Assembly (NCBI GenBank): GCA_025463305.1
Contig: JAOBWK010000088.1
Location: 21,696 to 85,695 of the forward strand
Source: Ilumatobacteraceae bacterium
Lineage (GTDB): Bacteria > Actinomycetota > Acidimicrobiia > Acidimicrobiales > Ilumatobacteraceae
Direction: 5' to 3'
Length of the DNA stretch: 64,000 bases
How positions within the stretch are numbered: position 1 is the stretch's first letter; each line of letters begins with the position of its first letter. This document shows, one piece after another, positions 42,633 through 51,376 of the stretch. A program made the translations under genes and the position numbers. Below the pieces are notes generated by a model that saw only the letters and a list, made by a program, of their open reading frames with translations, was not told the origin of the DNA and made no database searches.

Positions 42633-43879
42633 GCATCGCCGGCGAGCGCGGAGCCGAGTACCTCTTCCGCCGTTACGCGGGTGAGGTGCTCGGCACGCTC
42701 GTGCGCCGGTTCGGCGATCTCGACGTCGCCGAGGACGCGCTGCAGGAGGCGCTCGTCGAGGCCCTCGTGCGCTGGCCGCGCGAGGGCGAACCGCGCAACC
42801 CCGCCGCCTGGCTGGTGAGCGTGGCTCGCTCGAAGGCCATCGACCGCCTGCGTCGCAGCCAGCGTCGACCGGACAAGGAGGCTGCCGCCTTCCGTCGCGA
42901 ACCGGTGCAGGCGGACGACATCGACGAGCTCGCCGCGGCGCTCGACGATCACCAGGTGCCCGATGATCAGCTGGCCCTGATGCTGCTGTGCTGCCACCCG
43001 GCCCTGCACCACGACGCGCAGGTCGCGCTGACGCTGCGCACGGTTGCGGGTCTCGCCACCGACGAGATCGCCCGCGGCTTCATGGTCGACGTGTCGACGA
43101 TGTACCAGCGGCTGGTGCGGGCCAAGCAGAAGATCCGCCTGGCCGGCATCCCGTTCGGTGTGCCGGACCACGAGCGGTTGGCCGAGCGGATCGATCCCGT
43201 GCTGCAGGTGATCTACCTCGTGTTCAACGAGGGTTACGCGTCAGCACGCGACGAGTACATCCGCCACGAGCTGTGCGGCGAGGCGATCCGGCTGGCGCGC
43301 ACGCTCAACGGTCTCGTGCCCGACGAGCCGGAGGTGATGGGCCTGTTGGCGATGATGCTCCTCCACGATGCGCGCGCCCCCGGCCGGCTCGACGACGACG
43401 GCGTGCTGATCACCCTCGAACGGCAGGACCGGTCGCGGTGGCGCCGTGGTCAGATCGAGGAGGGCACCGCGCTCGTCGACCGAGCCCTCACGTTGCGCCG
43501 CCGCGGGCGCTATCAGATCGAGGCGGCCATCGCCGCGCTGCACAGCAGCGCGCCGACTGCCGAGGCCACCGACTGGCCGCAGATCGATGCGCTCTACGGT
43601 GCGCTGCTGCGCTACGTGCCGACGCCGGTCGTCGCGCTCAACCGCGCCGTCGCACGGGGCATGGCCGCGGGCCCAGAGGCCGGGCTGACGATGATCGACG
43701 AGCTGATCGGCGATGACGCGCTGGACCGGTTCCACCTGCTCCACGCGACGCGCGGCGAGCTGCTCGCTCGCGCCGGTCGTGCGGCCGAGGCGCGCGCCGA
43801 GCTGGCGATCGCCGTCACGCTCGCCCCGAGCAGCTCCGAACGGCAGTTCCTCGAACGCCGCCTCACCCAGTTGGGCTGA
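42629..43879 (+). CDS. ECF42-type RNA polymerase sigma factor
   Basis: 416 residues from TTG 42629, chosen for the overlap with the DGPF stop and because the next start would cut region 2. Region 2 is FGDLDVAEDALQEALVEALVRWP, region 4 is LRTVAGLATDEIARGFMVDVSTMYQRLVRAKQKIR. The long C-terminal extension (about 220 residues, helical TPR-like; DUF6596 and the NEGYASARDEY block) is typical of ECF42 and is thought to replace an anti-sigma factor. No anti-sigma gene is present. Confidence 0.9.
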   Translation: MSIAGERGAEYLFRRYAGEVLGTLVRRFGDLDVAEDALQEALVEALVRWPREGEPRNPAAWLVSVARSKAIDRLRRSQRRPDKEAAAFRREPVQADDIDELAAALDDHQVPDDQLALMLLCCHPALHHDAQVALTLRTVAGLATDEIARGFMVDVSTMYQRLVRAKQKIRLAGIPFGVPDHERLAERIDPVLQVIYLVFNEGYASARDEYIRHELCGEAIRLARTLNGLVPDEPEVMGLLAMMLLHDARAPGRLDDDGVLITLERQDRSRWRRGQIEEGTALVDRALTLRRRGRYQIEAAIAALHSSAPTAEATDWPQIDALYGALLRYVPTPVVALNRAVARGMAAGPEAGLTMIDELIGDDALDRFHLLHATRGELLARAGRAAEARAELAIAVTLAPSSSERQFLERRLTQLG

Positions 43880-43891
43880 GGTTCAGCCGCC

Positions 43892-44581
43892 CTATCCCCA
43901 GCGGGACTGGCCGAAGCGGTAGCCGACGCTGCGGACCGTCTGGATCAGGTTCTGGTGCTCTTCGCCGAGCTTGGCGCGCAGGCGACGGATGTGCACGTCG
44001 ACCGTTCGCGCGCCGCCGTAGTACTCGTAGCCCCACACCCGGCTGAGCAGCAGCTCGCGAGTGAACACCTTGCCCGGGTTCTGGGCGAGGAACTTGAGCA
44101 GCTCGTACTCCATGTACGTGAGGTCGAGCGGGCGACCCTCGATGGAGGCCTGGTAGGTCTCGACGTTGAGGGCGAGCTCGCTGTACTCGACGACGTCGGG
44201 CTTGACCCCGCCGCCGCCCTTCCAGAGCAGGTGACGCAGCCGGGCCTCGAGCTCGATCGGGTGGAACGGCGAGAGGCAGAAGTCGTCGAACAGCTCGTCG
44301 CGCAGGGCGAGCTCGCCGAGCTGACCGCCGCCGACGAGCAGCAGCAGCGGGGCGACCGGCAGGTCGCGCTTGCGCAGCGCACGACACAAGGCCCACGCGC
44401 CCTCGGGATCGTGGTCGGTGGACACGATGGCGCCGGCCCAACCGGCGGCCGGCTCGTTGCGGGCGATGTCGTCGGCCCCGGAGACGGCCTTCCACCGGTA
44501 GCCGGCCAGATCGAGCGTGCGGACCAGGTCTGGGGCAGGCGCCTCGGGAAAGACCGCGAGCATGTCCGCCGGGGCGCTCAC
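43892..44581 (-). CDS. GlnR-like orphan OmpR-family regulator
   Basis: 229 residues from GTG 44581, overlapping the glnA stop (GTGA). The N-terminal half is a receiver-like domain lacking the phospho-acceptor: where an Asp is expected it reads GAIVSTDHD, and the conserved Lys is replaced (SPFHPIELEARL). The C-terminal winged helix is intact (TYMEYELLKFLAQNPGKVFTRELLLSRVWG and RTVDVHIRRLRAKLG). This fits GlnR, an unphosphorylated global nitrogen regulator, and its position directly behind glutamine synthetase supports that. Confidence 0.78.
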   Translation of the reverse strand: MSAPADMLAVFPEAPAPDLVRTLDLAGYRWKAVSGADDIARNEPAAGWAGAIVSTDHDPEGAWALCRALRKRDLPVAPLLLLVGGGQLGELALRDELFDDFCLSPFHPIELEARLRHLLWKGGGGVKPDVVEYSELALNVETYQASIEGRPLDLTYMEYELLKFLAQNPGKVFTRELLLSRVWGYEYYGGARTVDVHIRRLRAKLGEEHQNLIQTVRSVGYRFGQSRWG

Positions 44582-45921
44582 AGCGACCTCAGGTACCGAT
44601 CGTGCTCGAAGCTGCTGACGTGCGCCTTGTAGGCACGCCACTCGTTGCGTTTGTTGCGGAGGAACCACTCGAAGATGTGCTCGCCCAACGCTTCGGCCAC
44701 GAGCGTCGATTCTTCCATGACCTTGAGCGCATCTCCCAGCGACGTCGGGATCTGGTCGATGCCGAGCTTGGCGAGCTGGCCGTCGTCCATCTGGAACAGG
44801 TTGGCGTCGGCCTCGGCCGGCAGCTCGTAACCCTCCTGGATGCCGCGCATGCCAGCGGCGAGCAGCACGCTGAACGCGAGGTACGGGTTGCACGCCGGAT
44901 CCGGCGAGCGGTACTCGACGCGGGTGGCCAGCGGGTTGCCCTTCTTCGGGATCGGCACCCGGATCAGACCGCTGCGGTTGTTGCGCGCCCAGCTGATGTG
45001 GACCGGCGCCTCGAACCCGGGAACGAGGCGCTTGTAGCTGTTCACCGTCTGGTTGGTGACGGCCGTGATCTCCGCTGCGTGACGGAGCAGGCCGGCCATG
45101 AACTGCTTGGCGATCGGCGACAGGTTGTAGTCGTCCTCGGCGGAGTAGAAGGCGTTCTCCTCGCCGTTGAACAGCGAGAGGTGGAGGTGCATGCCCGAGC
45201 CCTGCACGCCCTCGAGCGGCTTCGGCATGAAGGATGCGTACACGCCCTCCTTCGCCGCGACCTCCTTGACGACCAGACGGAACGTCATGATCGAGTCGGC
45301 CATGCTGAGGACGTCGTTGTGGCGGAGATCGATCTCGTGCTGGCTCGGTGCGTCCTCGTGGAAGCTGTACTCGACCGGGATGCCCATGGCCTCGAGCGTG
45401 CGGATCGTCTGCTTGCGCAGCGAGCCGGAGACGTCGCTCGCGGTGAGGTCGAAGAAGCCGGCTTCGTCGAGCGGCTCGGGCTTCTGTCCCCGAACCGGCG
45501 GGGCGAAGTAGAAGAACTCCATGTCGGGAGCGACGAAGAAGGTGAGGCCCATCGCCCGGGCAGCGGCGAGGTTGCGGCGCAGCACCTGGCGGGGATCGCC
45601 CTCGAACGGCGTGCCGTCGAGGTTGTGGATGTCGCAGAACACCCGGGCCTCGGCCGCCTTGGGATCGCCCCACGGCAGGACCTCGAACGTGTTCGGATCG
45701 GGGATCGCGAGGACATCGCTCTCCTGGACGCGACTGAAGCCGTCGATGGACGAGCCGTCGAACGTCATCCCGTCCTCGAGCGCGTTCTCGAGCTCGGCCG
45801 GGCTGATCGCGAAGCTCTTCAGGTTGCCGAGGACGTCGGTGAACCAGAGCCGCACGAGTCGCACCCCCCGCTCCTCCACGGTGTGGAGCACGTAGTTGCG
45901 CTGCTGTTCGTTCATGTTCAT
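44578..45921 (-). CDS. glnA: type I glutamine synthetase, not adenylylatable (GSI-alpha)
   Basis: 447 residues from ATG 45921 (second ATG 45915). Active-site blocks: FDGSSIDGFSRVQESD, APDMEFFYF, GSGMHLHLSLF and NRSGLIRVPIPK. The C-terminal site that carries the adenylylated Tyr in GSI-beta (NLYDLP) reads NLFQMDD here, so Phe replaces Tyr. Regulation by GlnE is therefore unlikely and feedback or transcriptional control expected. It is downstream of glnII behind a terminator and coupled to the glnR-like gene. Confidence 0.92.
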   Translation of the reverse strand: MNMNEQQRNYVLHTVEERGVRLVRLWFTDVLGNLKSFAISPAELENALEDGMTFDGSSIDGFSRVQESDVLAIPDPNTFEVLPWGDPKAAEARVFCDIHNLDGTPFEGDPRQVLRRNLAAARAMGLTFFVAPDMEFFYFAPPVRGQKPEPLDEAGFFDLTASDVSGSLRKQTIRTLEAMGIPVEYSFHEDAPSQHEIDLRHNDVLSMADSIMTFRLVVKEVAAKEGVYASFMPKPLEGVQGSGMHLHLSLFNGEENAFYSAEDDYNLSPIAKQFMAGLLRHAAEITAVTNQTVNSYKRLVPGFEAPVHISWARNNRSGLIRVPIPKKGNPLATRVEYRSPDPACNPYLAFSVLLAAGMRGIQEGYELPAEADANLFQMDDGQLAKLGIDQIPTSLGDALKVMEESTLVAEALGEHIFEWFLRNKRNEWRAYKAHVSSFEHDRYLRSL

Positions 45922-45940
45922 GGGTCCTCGAAGCGGGGTG

Positions 45941-45979
45941 AAAAAGCGAACAGGGGCCGGACGATTCGCCCGGCCCCTG
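45941..45979 (-). terminator. intrinsic terminator between glnII and glnA
   Basis: Minus strand: arms of 10 bases (CAGGGGCCGG and CCGGCCCCTG, 45951-45979) with a 9-base loop, followed by TTCGCTTTTT. It starts 28 bases after the glnII stop and lies only 20 bases before glnA, leaving little room for a separate glnA promoter. Confidence 0.88.
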
Positions 45980-46006
45980 AGGCTAACGGCTGCGTGCTCG
46001 GTCTTC

Positions 46007-47011
46007 TCAGGCCGCGCTGCACACCGTGTCGGTGATGAGCCGGGTGACGATGTACGGATCGGCGTTGGCGTTGGGGCGACGATCCTCGGCGTAGCCCTTG
46101 CCTTCCTTGGCGACCTGCCACGGGATGCGGATCGAGGCGGCGCGGTTGCTGACGCCGTAGCTGAACTTGTTGTACGGGGCGGTCTCGTGCTGGCCGGTGA
46201 GGCGGCTCTCGATGTCGTCGCCGTAGCCCTTCACGTGGAGCTCGATCTTCTTGCCGATCGCCTCGCAGGCCTTGATGACGGCGTCGTAGCCCTCGCGCAT
46301 CGCGGTGGTCGAGAAGTTGGTGTGCATGCCGGCACCGTTCCAGTCACCCTTCATCGGCTTGGCGGCGAAGGAGATCTGGATGTCGTAGTCCTCGGCGATG
46401 CGGTGGAGCAACCAGCGCGCGACGTACATGTGGTCGCCGACCGTGAGCGGATCGGCGGCACCGATCTGGAACTCCCACTGGCCGGGCATGACCTCGGCAT
46501 TGGTGCCCTCGATCAGCAGACCGGCGTCGATGCACGCCTGGGTGTGCTCTTCGATGATCTCGCGACCGATGACGCGGCCGGCGCCGACGCCGCAGTAGTA
46601 CGGGCCCTGCGGGGCGGGGAAGCCGCCGGCCGGGAAGCCGAGTGGCGTGCCGTCGAGCTTGAGCATCGTGTACTCCTGCTCGAGGCCGAAGATCATGCCC
46701 TGCTTGGCGTACTTCTTGTAGACCTTCTCGAGCGGCGCGCGGGTGTTGGTGGGGTGCGGCTTCATGTCGGTCGCACCGAGCACCTCGCACAGGACGAGGA
46801 TGTTGGCTCCGCCACGGATCGGGTCCGGGCAGGAGAACACGGGCTTGAGTGCGCAGTCGCTGCTCTCGCCGGCGGCCTGGTTGGTGGAGGAACCGTCGAA
46901 GCCCCAGATCGGCGGGGTCGTCGCTTCGTCCTTCATGATCTTCGTCTTCGAACGCAGCAACGGTGTCGGCGTCGTCCCGTCGATCCAGATGTATTCAGCT
47001 TGGTAGGGCAT
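46007..47011 (-). CDS. glnII: type II (eukaryotic-like) glutamine synthetase
   Basis: 334 residues from ATG 47011, with GGAGGAA upstream; a longer open frame upstream is rejected. GSII signatures: PPIWGFDGSSTNQA, FGLEQEYTMLK, GQWEFQIG, DWNGAGMHTNFST and NRAASIRIPWQV. It condenses glutamate, ammonia and ATP to glutamine. A second, unrelated type beside glnA is common in actinobacteria, and this one is the likely nitrogen-starvation form. Confidence 0.96.
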   Translation of the reverse strand: MPYQAEYIWIDGTTPTPLLRSKTKIMKDEATTPPIWGFDGSSTNQAAGESSDCALKPVFSCPDPIRGGANILVLCEVLGATDMKPHPTNTRAPLEKVYKKYAKQGMIFGLEQEYTMLKLDGTPLGFPAGGFPAPQGPYYCGVGAGRVIGREIIEEHTQACIDAGLLIEGTNAEVMPGQWEFQIGAADPLTVGDHMYVARWLLHRIAEDYDIQISFAAKPMKGDWNGAGMHTNFSTTAMREGYDAVIKACEAIGKKIELHVKGYGDDIESRLTGQHETAPYNKFSYGVSNRAASIRIPWQVAKEGKGYAEDRRPNANADPYIVTRLITDTVCSAA

Positions 47012-47079
47012 TGAAGAAGTTCCTCCGGGGACGGATTGATAGCGGCGGGCGCAGCGTGTCAGGCAGGGATTTCTCACTC

Positions 47080-47107
47080 GTTGCGTATTTGTGAACGGCG
47101 TGTGAAC
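47080..47107 (-). promoter_or_regulatory. 11-base-spaced direct repeats upstream of glnII (GlnR/PhoP-type site)
   Basis: GTGAAC occurs at 47091-47096 and 47102-47107, exactly 11 bases apart, and a weaker third unit (GTTGCG) falls at 47080-47085. On the glnII coding strand these read GTTCAC, the core of OmpR-family boxes: GlnR (GTnAC/GaAAC at 11-base period) and Streptomyces PhoP (GTTCACC repeats). It lies 69-96 bases upstream of the glnII start. No other feature is seen in the 180-base region. Confidence 0.55.
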
Positions 47108-47259
47108 CGCCCGAATCGGCTCCGTGACAGGCGACTCATCTGCTCATCACTTAGCGCTCGGGAACCGTTCGGCATCGATCGAACGTCGAACGGTGCATGC
47201 AAGCGAACCACGAACCATCACGAGACTCCAGTCGCCTCGGCGCCCTCACCGGGAACGGG

Positions 47260-48240
47260 ATGAGCCGGCGCACGTTGCTGTCCGCGCTGGTCGTCGCTCC
47301 TGCCCTCACGGCCGTGCTCGCGGCATGCGGCGACAACACCAAGGTCGCCAACCAACCGGCCACCACCGACGGCGGCACGGGCTCGACGACGCCTTCGACG
47401 ACCGGCGCGACGACGCCCGCGACGACACCCGCCACGACGCCGGGCTCGACCGGCGACACCACGGTCGGCACGACGGTGGGCTCGGGTCCTGCGACCGGCG
47501 CGGCGATCCAGCACGCGACGGGCGCCGACGATGTCGTCGTGCGCCTCGGCTACGTCGGCGGCTTCGTGCCGGCCGGCTACGCGTTCACGAACGTGCCGTC
47601 GGTGCTCATCTCCGGCGACGGTCACGTGTACACGCCCGGCATCCACACCGACATCTACCCGGGCGCGCTGCTGCCGGCGATCAACGTCCGCACCATCACC
47701 GAAGCAGGCATCCAGAAGGTGCTCGCGACGATCGAGGCGGCGGGCCTGCTGGCGACGCCGCCCGACTACTCGAACGAGTCGCTGAACGTCGCCGACGCGT
47801 CGACCACACAGTTGATCGTCAACGCTGCCGGCGGCAGCTTCACGCACGAGGCGTACGCGCTGGGACTCGGCGACCCTGCCGAGACCAAGCCCCGCGTGGT
47901 GCTCAACGGCGTGGTGATCCAGCTGCAGGACCTCGAGACGCTCGTCGGCGCGACCGAGCTCGGCCCCGACGCGACGTTCGTGCCGACGTCCTATCGGATC
48001 CAGGCGATGGTGATCGACGCGTCGCAGCTGCCGACCGACACCACCGGACCGACGGCGACCGTGGTGCCGTGGCCGACCACCACTGGCGTCACGTTGGCGA
48101 GCGCATCGACGTGCGCGCTCGTGTCGGCCGAAGCTGCCGGCACCACGTTCACCGACGCGACCCAGTTGACGTACTTCACCGAGGCGGGCATCACGTACTC
48201 GGTGGCGGTCGTCGCCGTGCTGCCCGGCGACACCTGCTGA
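47260..48240 (+). CDS. Tat-type lipoprotein, hypothetical
   Basis: 326 residues from ATG 47260; ATG 47197 is in frame but leaves the twin Arg deep inside. MSRRTLLSALVVAPALTAVLAACGD carries RR and a lipobox. A Thr/Ala/Pro-rich linker of about 50 residues separates it from a globular part of about 230 residues, which is unassigned and contains no motif I recognise. Convergence is absent: it is divergent from glnII and co-directional with nadE. Confidence 0.7.
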   Translation: MSRRTLLSALVVAPALTAVLAACGDNTKVANQPATTDGGTGSTTPSTTGATTPATTPATTPGSTGDTTVGTTVGSGPATGAAIQHATGADDVVVRLGYVGGFVPAGYAFTNVPSVLISGDGHVYTPGIHTDIYPGALLPAINVRTITEAGIQKVLATIEAAGLLATPPDYSNESLNVADASTTQLIVNAAGGSFTHEAYALGLGDPAETKPRVVLNGVVIQLQDLETLVGATELGPDATFVPTSYRIQAMVIDASQLPTDTTGPTATVVPWPTTTGVTLASASTCALVSAEAAGTTFTDATQLTYFTEAGITYSVAVVAVLPGDTC

Positions 48241-48311
48241 CCCACGTACATCGATCGGCCAAGAATGGATCGAGGGTGACCTCGTGCGTTCGTGATCGGT
48301 AGCCTCGGGCT

Positions 48312-50030
48312 GTGACCCGGCTCCGCATCGCGCTCGCCCAGATCAACCCGACGGTCGGCGACCTGAAGGGCAACTTCACCAAGATCGTCGAGTGCTACGA
48401 CCAGGCCGACGCGGCGGGGTGCGACATCGTCGCGTTCCCCGAGCTGGCCATCACCGGATACCCGCCCGAGGACCTCGTCCTCAAGCCGGGCTTCGTCGCC
48501 GACAACAAGGAGATGCTCGCCACCATCGCCGCGCGCACACGTCGATGCGTCGCGGTCGTCGGCTTCGTCGACAGCGACCGCGATCTCTACAACGCCGCTG
48601 CGGTGCTGTGCGACGGCGAGGTGCGCGGCACGTATCGCAAGCGGGTGCTGCCGAACTACGCAGTGTTCGACGAGGCCCGCTACTTCACTCCCGGCACCGA
48701 GAGCGACCCGCTCGAGCTGTACGTGATCGGTGGGGTGAAGGTCGGCATCAGCATCTGCGAAGACATCTGGAGCCCCACCGGTCCGCTCGCCGAGCAGGCC
48801 GCCGGTGGCGCGGAGATCAACATCAACATCAACGGGTCGCCGTACCACCGCGACAAGGTGGCCGGCCGCGAGCGCATGCTCGCGACGCGGGCCGCTGACG
48901 CGAGTTGCGCGCTCGTGTACGTCAACCAGGTCGGTGGTCAGGACGAGCTGATCTTCGACGGGGCCTCGATGGTGTTCGACGCCGACGGCAACCTGCTCGC
49001 GCGCGCTGCGCAGTTCCGCGAGGAGCTGATGATCGTCGACGTCGACATCGATCCCGTCTACCGCAAGCGTCTGCTCGACCCGCGCGGCCGCGCCACCGAG
49101 ACGCTGCTGCCGACGGTCGCGGTCACCGACGAGCCGGTCGATCACGCGGTTCGCTTCGTTGCCGGCCTGGCGCCGTTGCTCGATCCCGTCGCCGAGGTCT
49201 ACGAAGCGCTCGTGCTCGGCACGCGCGACTACGTCACCAAGAACCGGTTCACAGACGTCGTCATCGGGCTGTCCGGCGGCATCGACTCGACGATCGTCGC
49301 GGCCATTGCCGTCGACGCGCTCGGCGCCGATCACGTGCACGGCGTGTCGATGCCGTCGCGCTACAGCAGCGACGGCTCGAAGGACGACGCCAAGGCGCTC
49401 GCCGACAACCTGGGCATCGACTACCGCACCATCGCGATCGAGCCGGCGTTCGCGTCGTACCTCGACATGTTCGCCCCGTCGTTCGACGGCCGGCCGGCCG
49501 ACCTCACCGAGGAGAACCTGCAGAGCCGCATCCGTGGCACGACGCTGATGGCGATGTCGAACAAGTTCGGCTGGATGGTGCTCACCACCGGCAACAAGAG
49601 CGAGATGGCCGTCGGCTACTTCACGATCTACGGCGACAGCGTCGGTGGTTACGCGGTGATCAAGGACGTGCTCAAGACGAGCGTCTACGACCTGTGCCGC
49701 TACTACAACGAACGTGAGGGCCGTGAGATCATCCCCGAGGCCGTCATCACCAAGCCACCGTCGGCCGAGCTGCGCCCGGACCAACGCGACGACCAGTCGC
49801 TGCCGCCCTACGAGGTGCTCGATCCCATCCTGTCGATGTACGTCGAGGACGACCGCACCGCCACCGAGATCGTCGCCGCCGGCTACGACGAAGCGCTCGT
49901 GCGCCGCATCGCCCGGCTCGTCGACATCAACGAGTACAAGCGCCGCCAGTGCCCACCCGGCGTGCGGGTGAGTGTGAAGGCCTTCGGCAAGGACCGCCGC
50001 CTCCCCATCACCAGCGGCTACGCCGGCTGA
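48312..50030 (+). CDS. nadE: glutamine-dependent NAD(+) synthetase
   Basis: 572 residues from GTG 48312, two domains. N-terminal nitrilase-type glutaminase: Glu in FPELAITGYPPEDLV, Lys in YRKRVLPNYAVFDE and Cys in GISICEDIWSP. C-terminal synthetase: the PP-loop GLSGGIDSTIVAAIA and TTGNKSEMAVGY. It makes NAD from deamido-NAD, ATP and glutamine, consistent with sitting close to glutamine synthetase genes, though that may be coincidence. Confidence 0.95.
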   Translation: MTRLRIALAQINPTVGDLKGNFTKIVECYDQADAAGCDIVAFPELAITGYPPEDLVLKPGFVADNKEMLATIAARTRRCVAVVGFVDSDRDLYNAAAVLCDGEVRGTYRKRVLPNYAVFDEARYFTPGTESDPLELYVIGGVKVGISICEDIWSPTGPLAEQAAGGAEINININGSPYHRDKVAGRERMLATRAADASCALVYVNQVGGQDELIFDGASMVFDADGNLLARAAQFREELMIVDVDIDPVYRKRLLDPRGRATETLLPTVAVTDEPVDHAVRFVAGLAPLLDPVAEVYEALVLGTRDYVTKNRFTDVVIGLSGGIDSTIVAAIAVDALGADHVHGVSMPSRYSSDGSKDDAKALADNLGIDYRTIAIEPAFASYLDMFAPSFDGRPADLTEENLQSRIRGTTLMAMSNKFGWMVLTTGNKSEMAVGYFTIYGDSVGGYAVIKDVLKTSVYDLCRYYNEREGREIIPEAVITKPPSAELRPDQRDDQSLPPYEVLDPILSMYVEDDRTATEIVAAGYDEALVRRIARLVDINEYKRRQCPPGVRVSVKAFGKDRRLPITSGYAG

Positions 50031-50083
50031 CCCGGCCACTCAGCGCCCACGCTGGCTGACACGAGCGCCCTCGGCCACCCATC

Positions 50084-50163
50084 GCGCAAATCGCGCACAG
50101 GTGCGCGTGTGGCGCGACCCTGGTCGCGCACGTCGCGCACGCGTGATCGATCTGCGCGGGCGG
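50084..50163 (+). repeat. 80-base hairpin-rich repeat, copy 1
   Basis: It aligns without gaps to the reverse complement of 51190-51269 (most positions identical, roughly three quarters or more by eye). It contains two clear hairpins, CGCGCA-N4-TGCGCG and GCGCGACC-CT-GGTCGCGC. The differences from copy 2 fall mainly in loop centres, while the stems are kept. It ends 4 bases before the stop of the DUF559-type gene. Confidence 0.7.
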
Positions 50164-50167
50164 AGAC

Positions 50168-51100
50168 TCAGTGGGCGGCGAGGACGAGCGCGACGTTGGC
50201 GATCGTCGCGCGCAGGCCGGCCTCGACATCGAGGTCGGTGATGCGAGTGGTCTGCCAGCCGATGGTCGCCGCAAGGAGGTCGCGGTGGTTGTCGCGGTGC
50301 GAGGCGCGGCGGCCCGCGTGCCAGAACGGGTGGTCGACCTCGAGCGCGATTCGCAGCGTCGGCCAGGCGAAGTCGAACCGGATCTTCGTGCCGTCCGGCA
50401 GCACGATCCGGTGCTGGGTGACCGGCATCGGAAGACCCTGTCGGCGGATCTCGTCGAACACGCGGTTCTCCAGATCGGATTGCATCGCCGCGGACCAGGC
50501 GGGCCGTCCGGCGATCACGCAGCGCATCGTGCGCGTCCCCGGTCGACCGGCGTGACCGAGTCGAACGAGGGTCGACGCATGGGTGTTGAACGTGCCTCGT
50601 CCGTCGTCGATGAGCTGTTCGAGGACGGACTCGGATCGTTCCCTGCCGAGGAGATCCGCGCAGTCGAAGAGCGTCCGCGTCGGGCTGGTGAGGCGGATCC
50701 CGTCGTCGCGCCGGACGATGTCGATGGTGTCGATCCGGCGGCTTCGGTGCACCACCACGCCCGGCATCTCGGGGGAGCTGTTCGCAGGCACGAGGACGTG
50801 CACGTCTTCGTCCACGAAAGGCGGTGGCAGCTTGCGGAACTTCCACTCGCGTGCCGCCGTCATCTGCCAGACCATCGCCAGCGGGTTGCGCAGGCACGCG
50901 GCCATCATCAGCTGCTGCGCACCGAGCGGCCAGTGGCAGCTGCGCAGGATGCCCGGCATGACGATGCTGAACTGGTCGGTGTCGACCAGACGGTACGCGT
51001 CGCGCCTCGAGCAACCCAGCCCGACGAGCGTCGAGATCGGCACGATCCCCGCGTGCCCGTGCAGCCATCGCTGCGCCTCCGCCATCCATGGTTCGGTCAT
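50168..51100 (-). CDS. AbiEi-like/DUF559 protein with nuclease-like C-terminus
   Basis: 310 residues from ATG 51100, after a GGAGGGA ribosome site. The N-terminal 45 residues (AGIVPISTLVGLGCSRRDAYRLVDTDQFSIVMPGI) look like the helix-turn-helix of AbiEi-type antitoxins. The C-terminus is a DUF559/very-short-patch-repair-like fold: RFDFAWPTLRIALEVDHPFWH (Asp and Glu-x-Asp) and RDNHRDLLAATIGWQTTRIT. Such genes are common and variable in actinobacteria, and their activity is unproven. Here it is framed on both sides by inverted 80-base repeats. Confidence 0.72.
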   Translation of the reverse strand: MTEPWMAEAQRWLHGHAGIVPISTLVGLGCSRRDAYRLVDTDQFSIVMPGILRSCHWPLGAQQLMMAACLRNPLAMVWQMTAAREWKFRKLPPPFVDEDVHVLVPANSSPEMPGVVVHRSRRIDTIDIVRRDDGIRLTSPTRTLFDCADLLGRERSESVLEQLIDDGRGTFNTHASTLVRLGHAGRPGTRTMRCVIAGRPAWSAAMQSDLENRVFDEIRRQGLPMPVTQHRIVLPDGTKIRFDFAWPTLRIALEVDHPFWHAGRRASHRDNHRDLLAATIGWQTTRITDLDVEAGLRATIANVALVLAAH

Positions 51101-51189
51101 GGTCCCTCCCTCGATCGAAGTCACTCGACGGGGAGGTCGGGCTCGACGGTAACGACCGGCCGGCTCCCGGCCAACCCGTCCGCACACGG

Positions 51190-51269
51190 CCGTCCGCGCA
51201 CAGCGCCCACGCGTGGGCGGTCTGCGCGACCGCGGTCGCGCCACACGCGCACGCGTGCGCGGTTTGCGC
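51190..51269 (-). repeat. 80-base hairpin-rich repeat, copy 2 (inverted)
   Basis: It holds three perfect palindromes in a row, of 16, 18 and 16 bases, centred on CGCG, CGCG and CGCG (for example GCGCGACCGCGGTCGCGC). It is oriented opposite to copy 1, so the pair flanks the DUF559-type gene like terminal inverted repeats. It lies 90-169 bases upstream of that gene's start, in its promoter region. Confidence 0.7.
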
Positions 51270-51376
51270 GAGGGATCCGGCGGCGACGGGCGAGAGGGCG
51301 ACGCTGCGCCTCCGGGTGCGGTGCAGGTCAGTGGATGAAACGCTCAACTCGGGGGCGGAGGCGCCGATGAACTGGC

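Noticed and set aside
47991..50039. A 682-codon minus-strand open frame opposite nadE
   Set aside because: nadE has both catalytic domains with motifs in place; the antisense translation has none.
50084..51269. Transposable insertion sequence
   Set aside because: The inverted repeats are suggestive, but the gene lacks a transposase motif and I cannot see target-site duplications.
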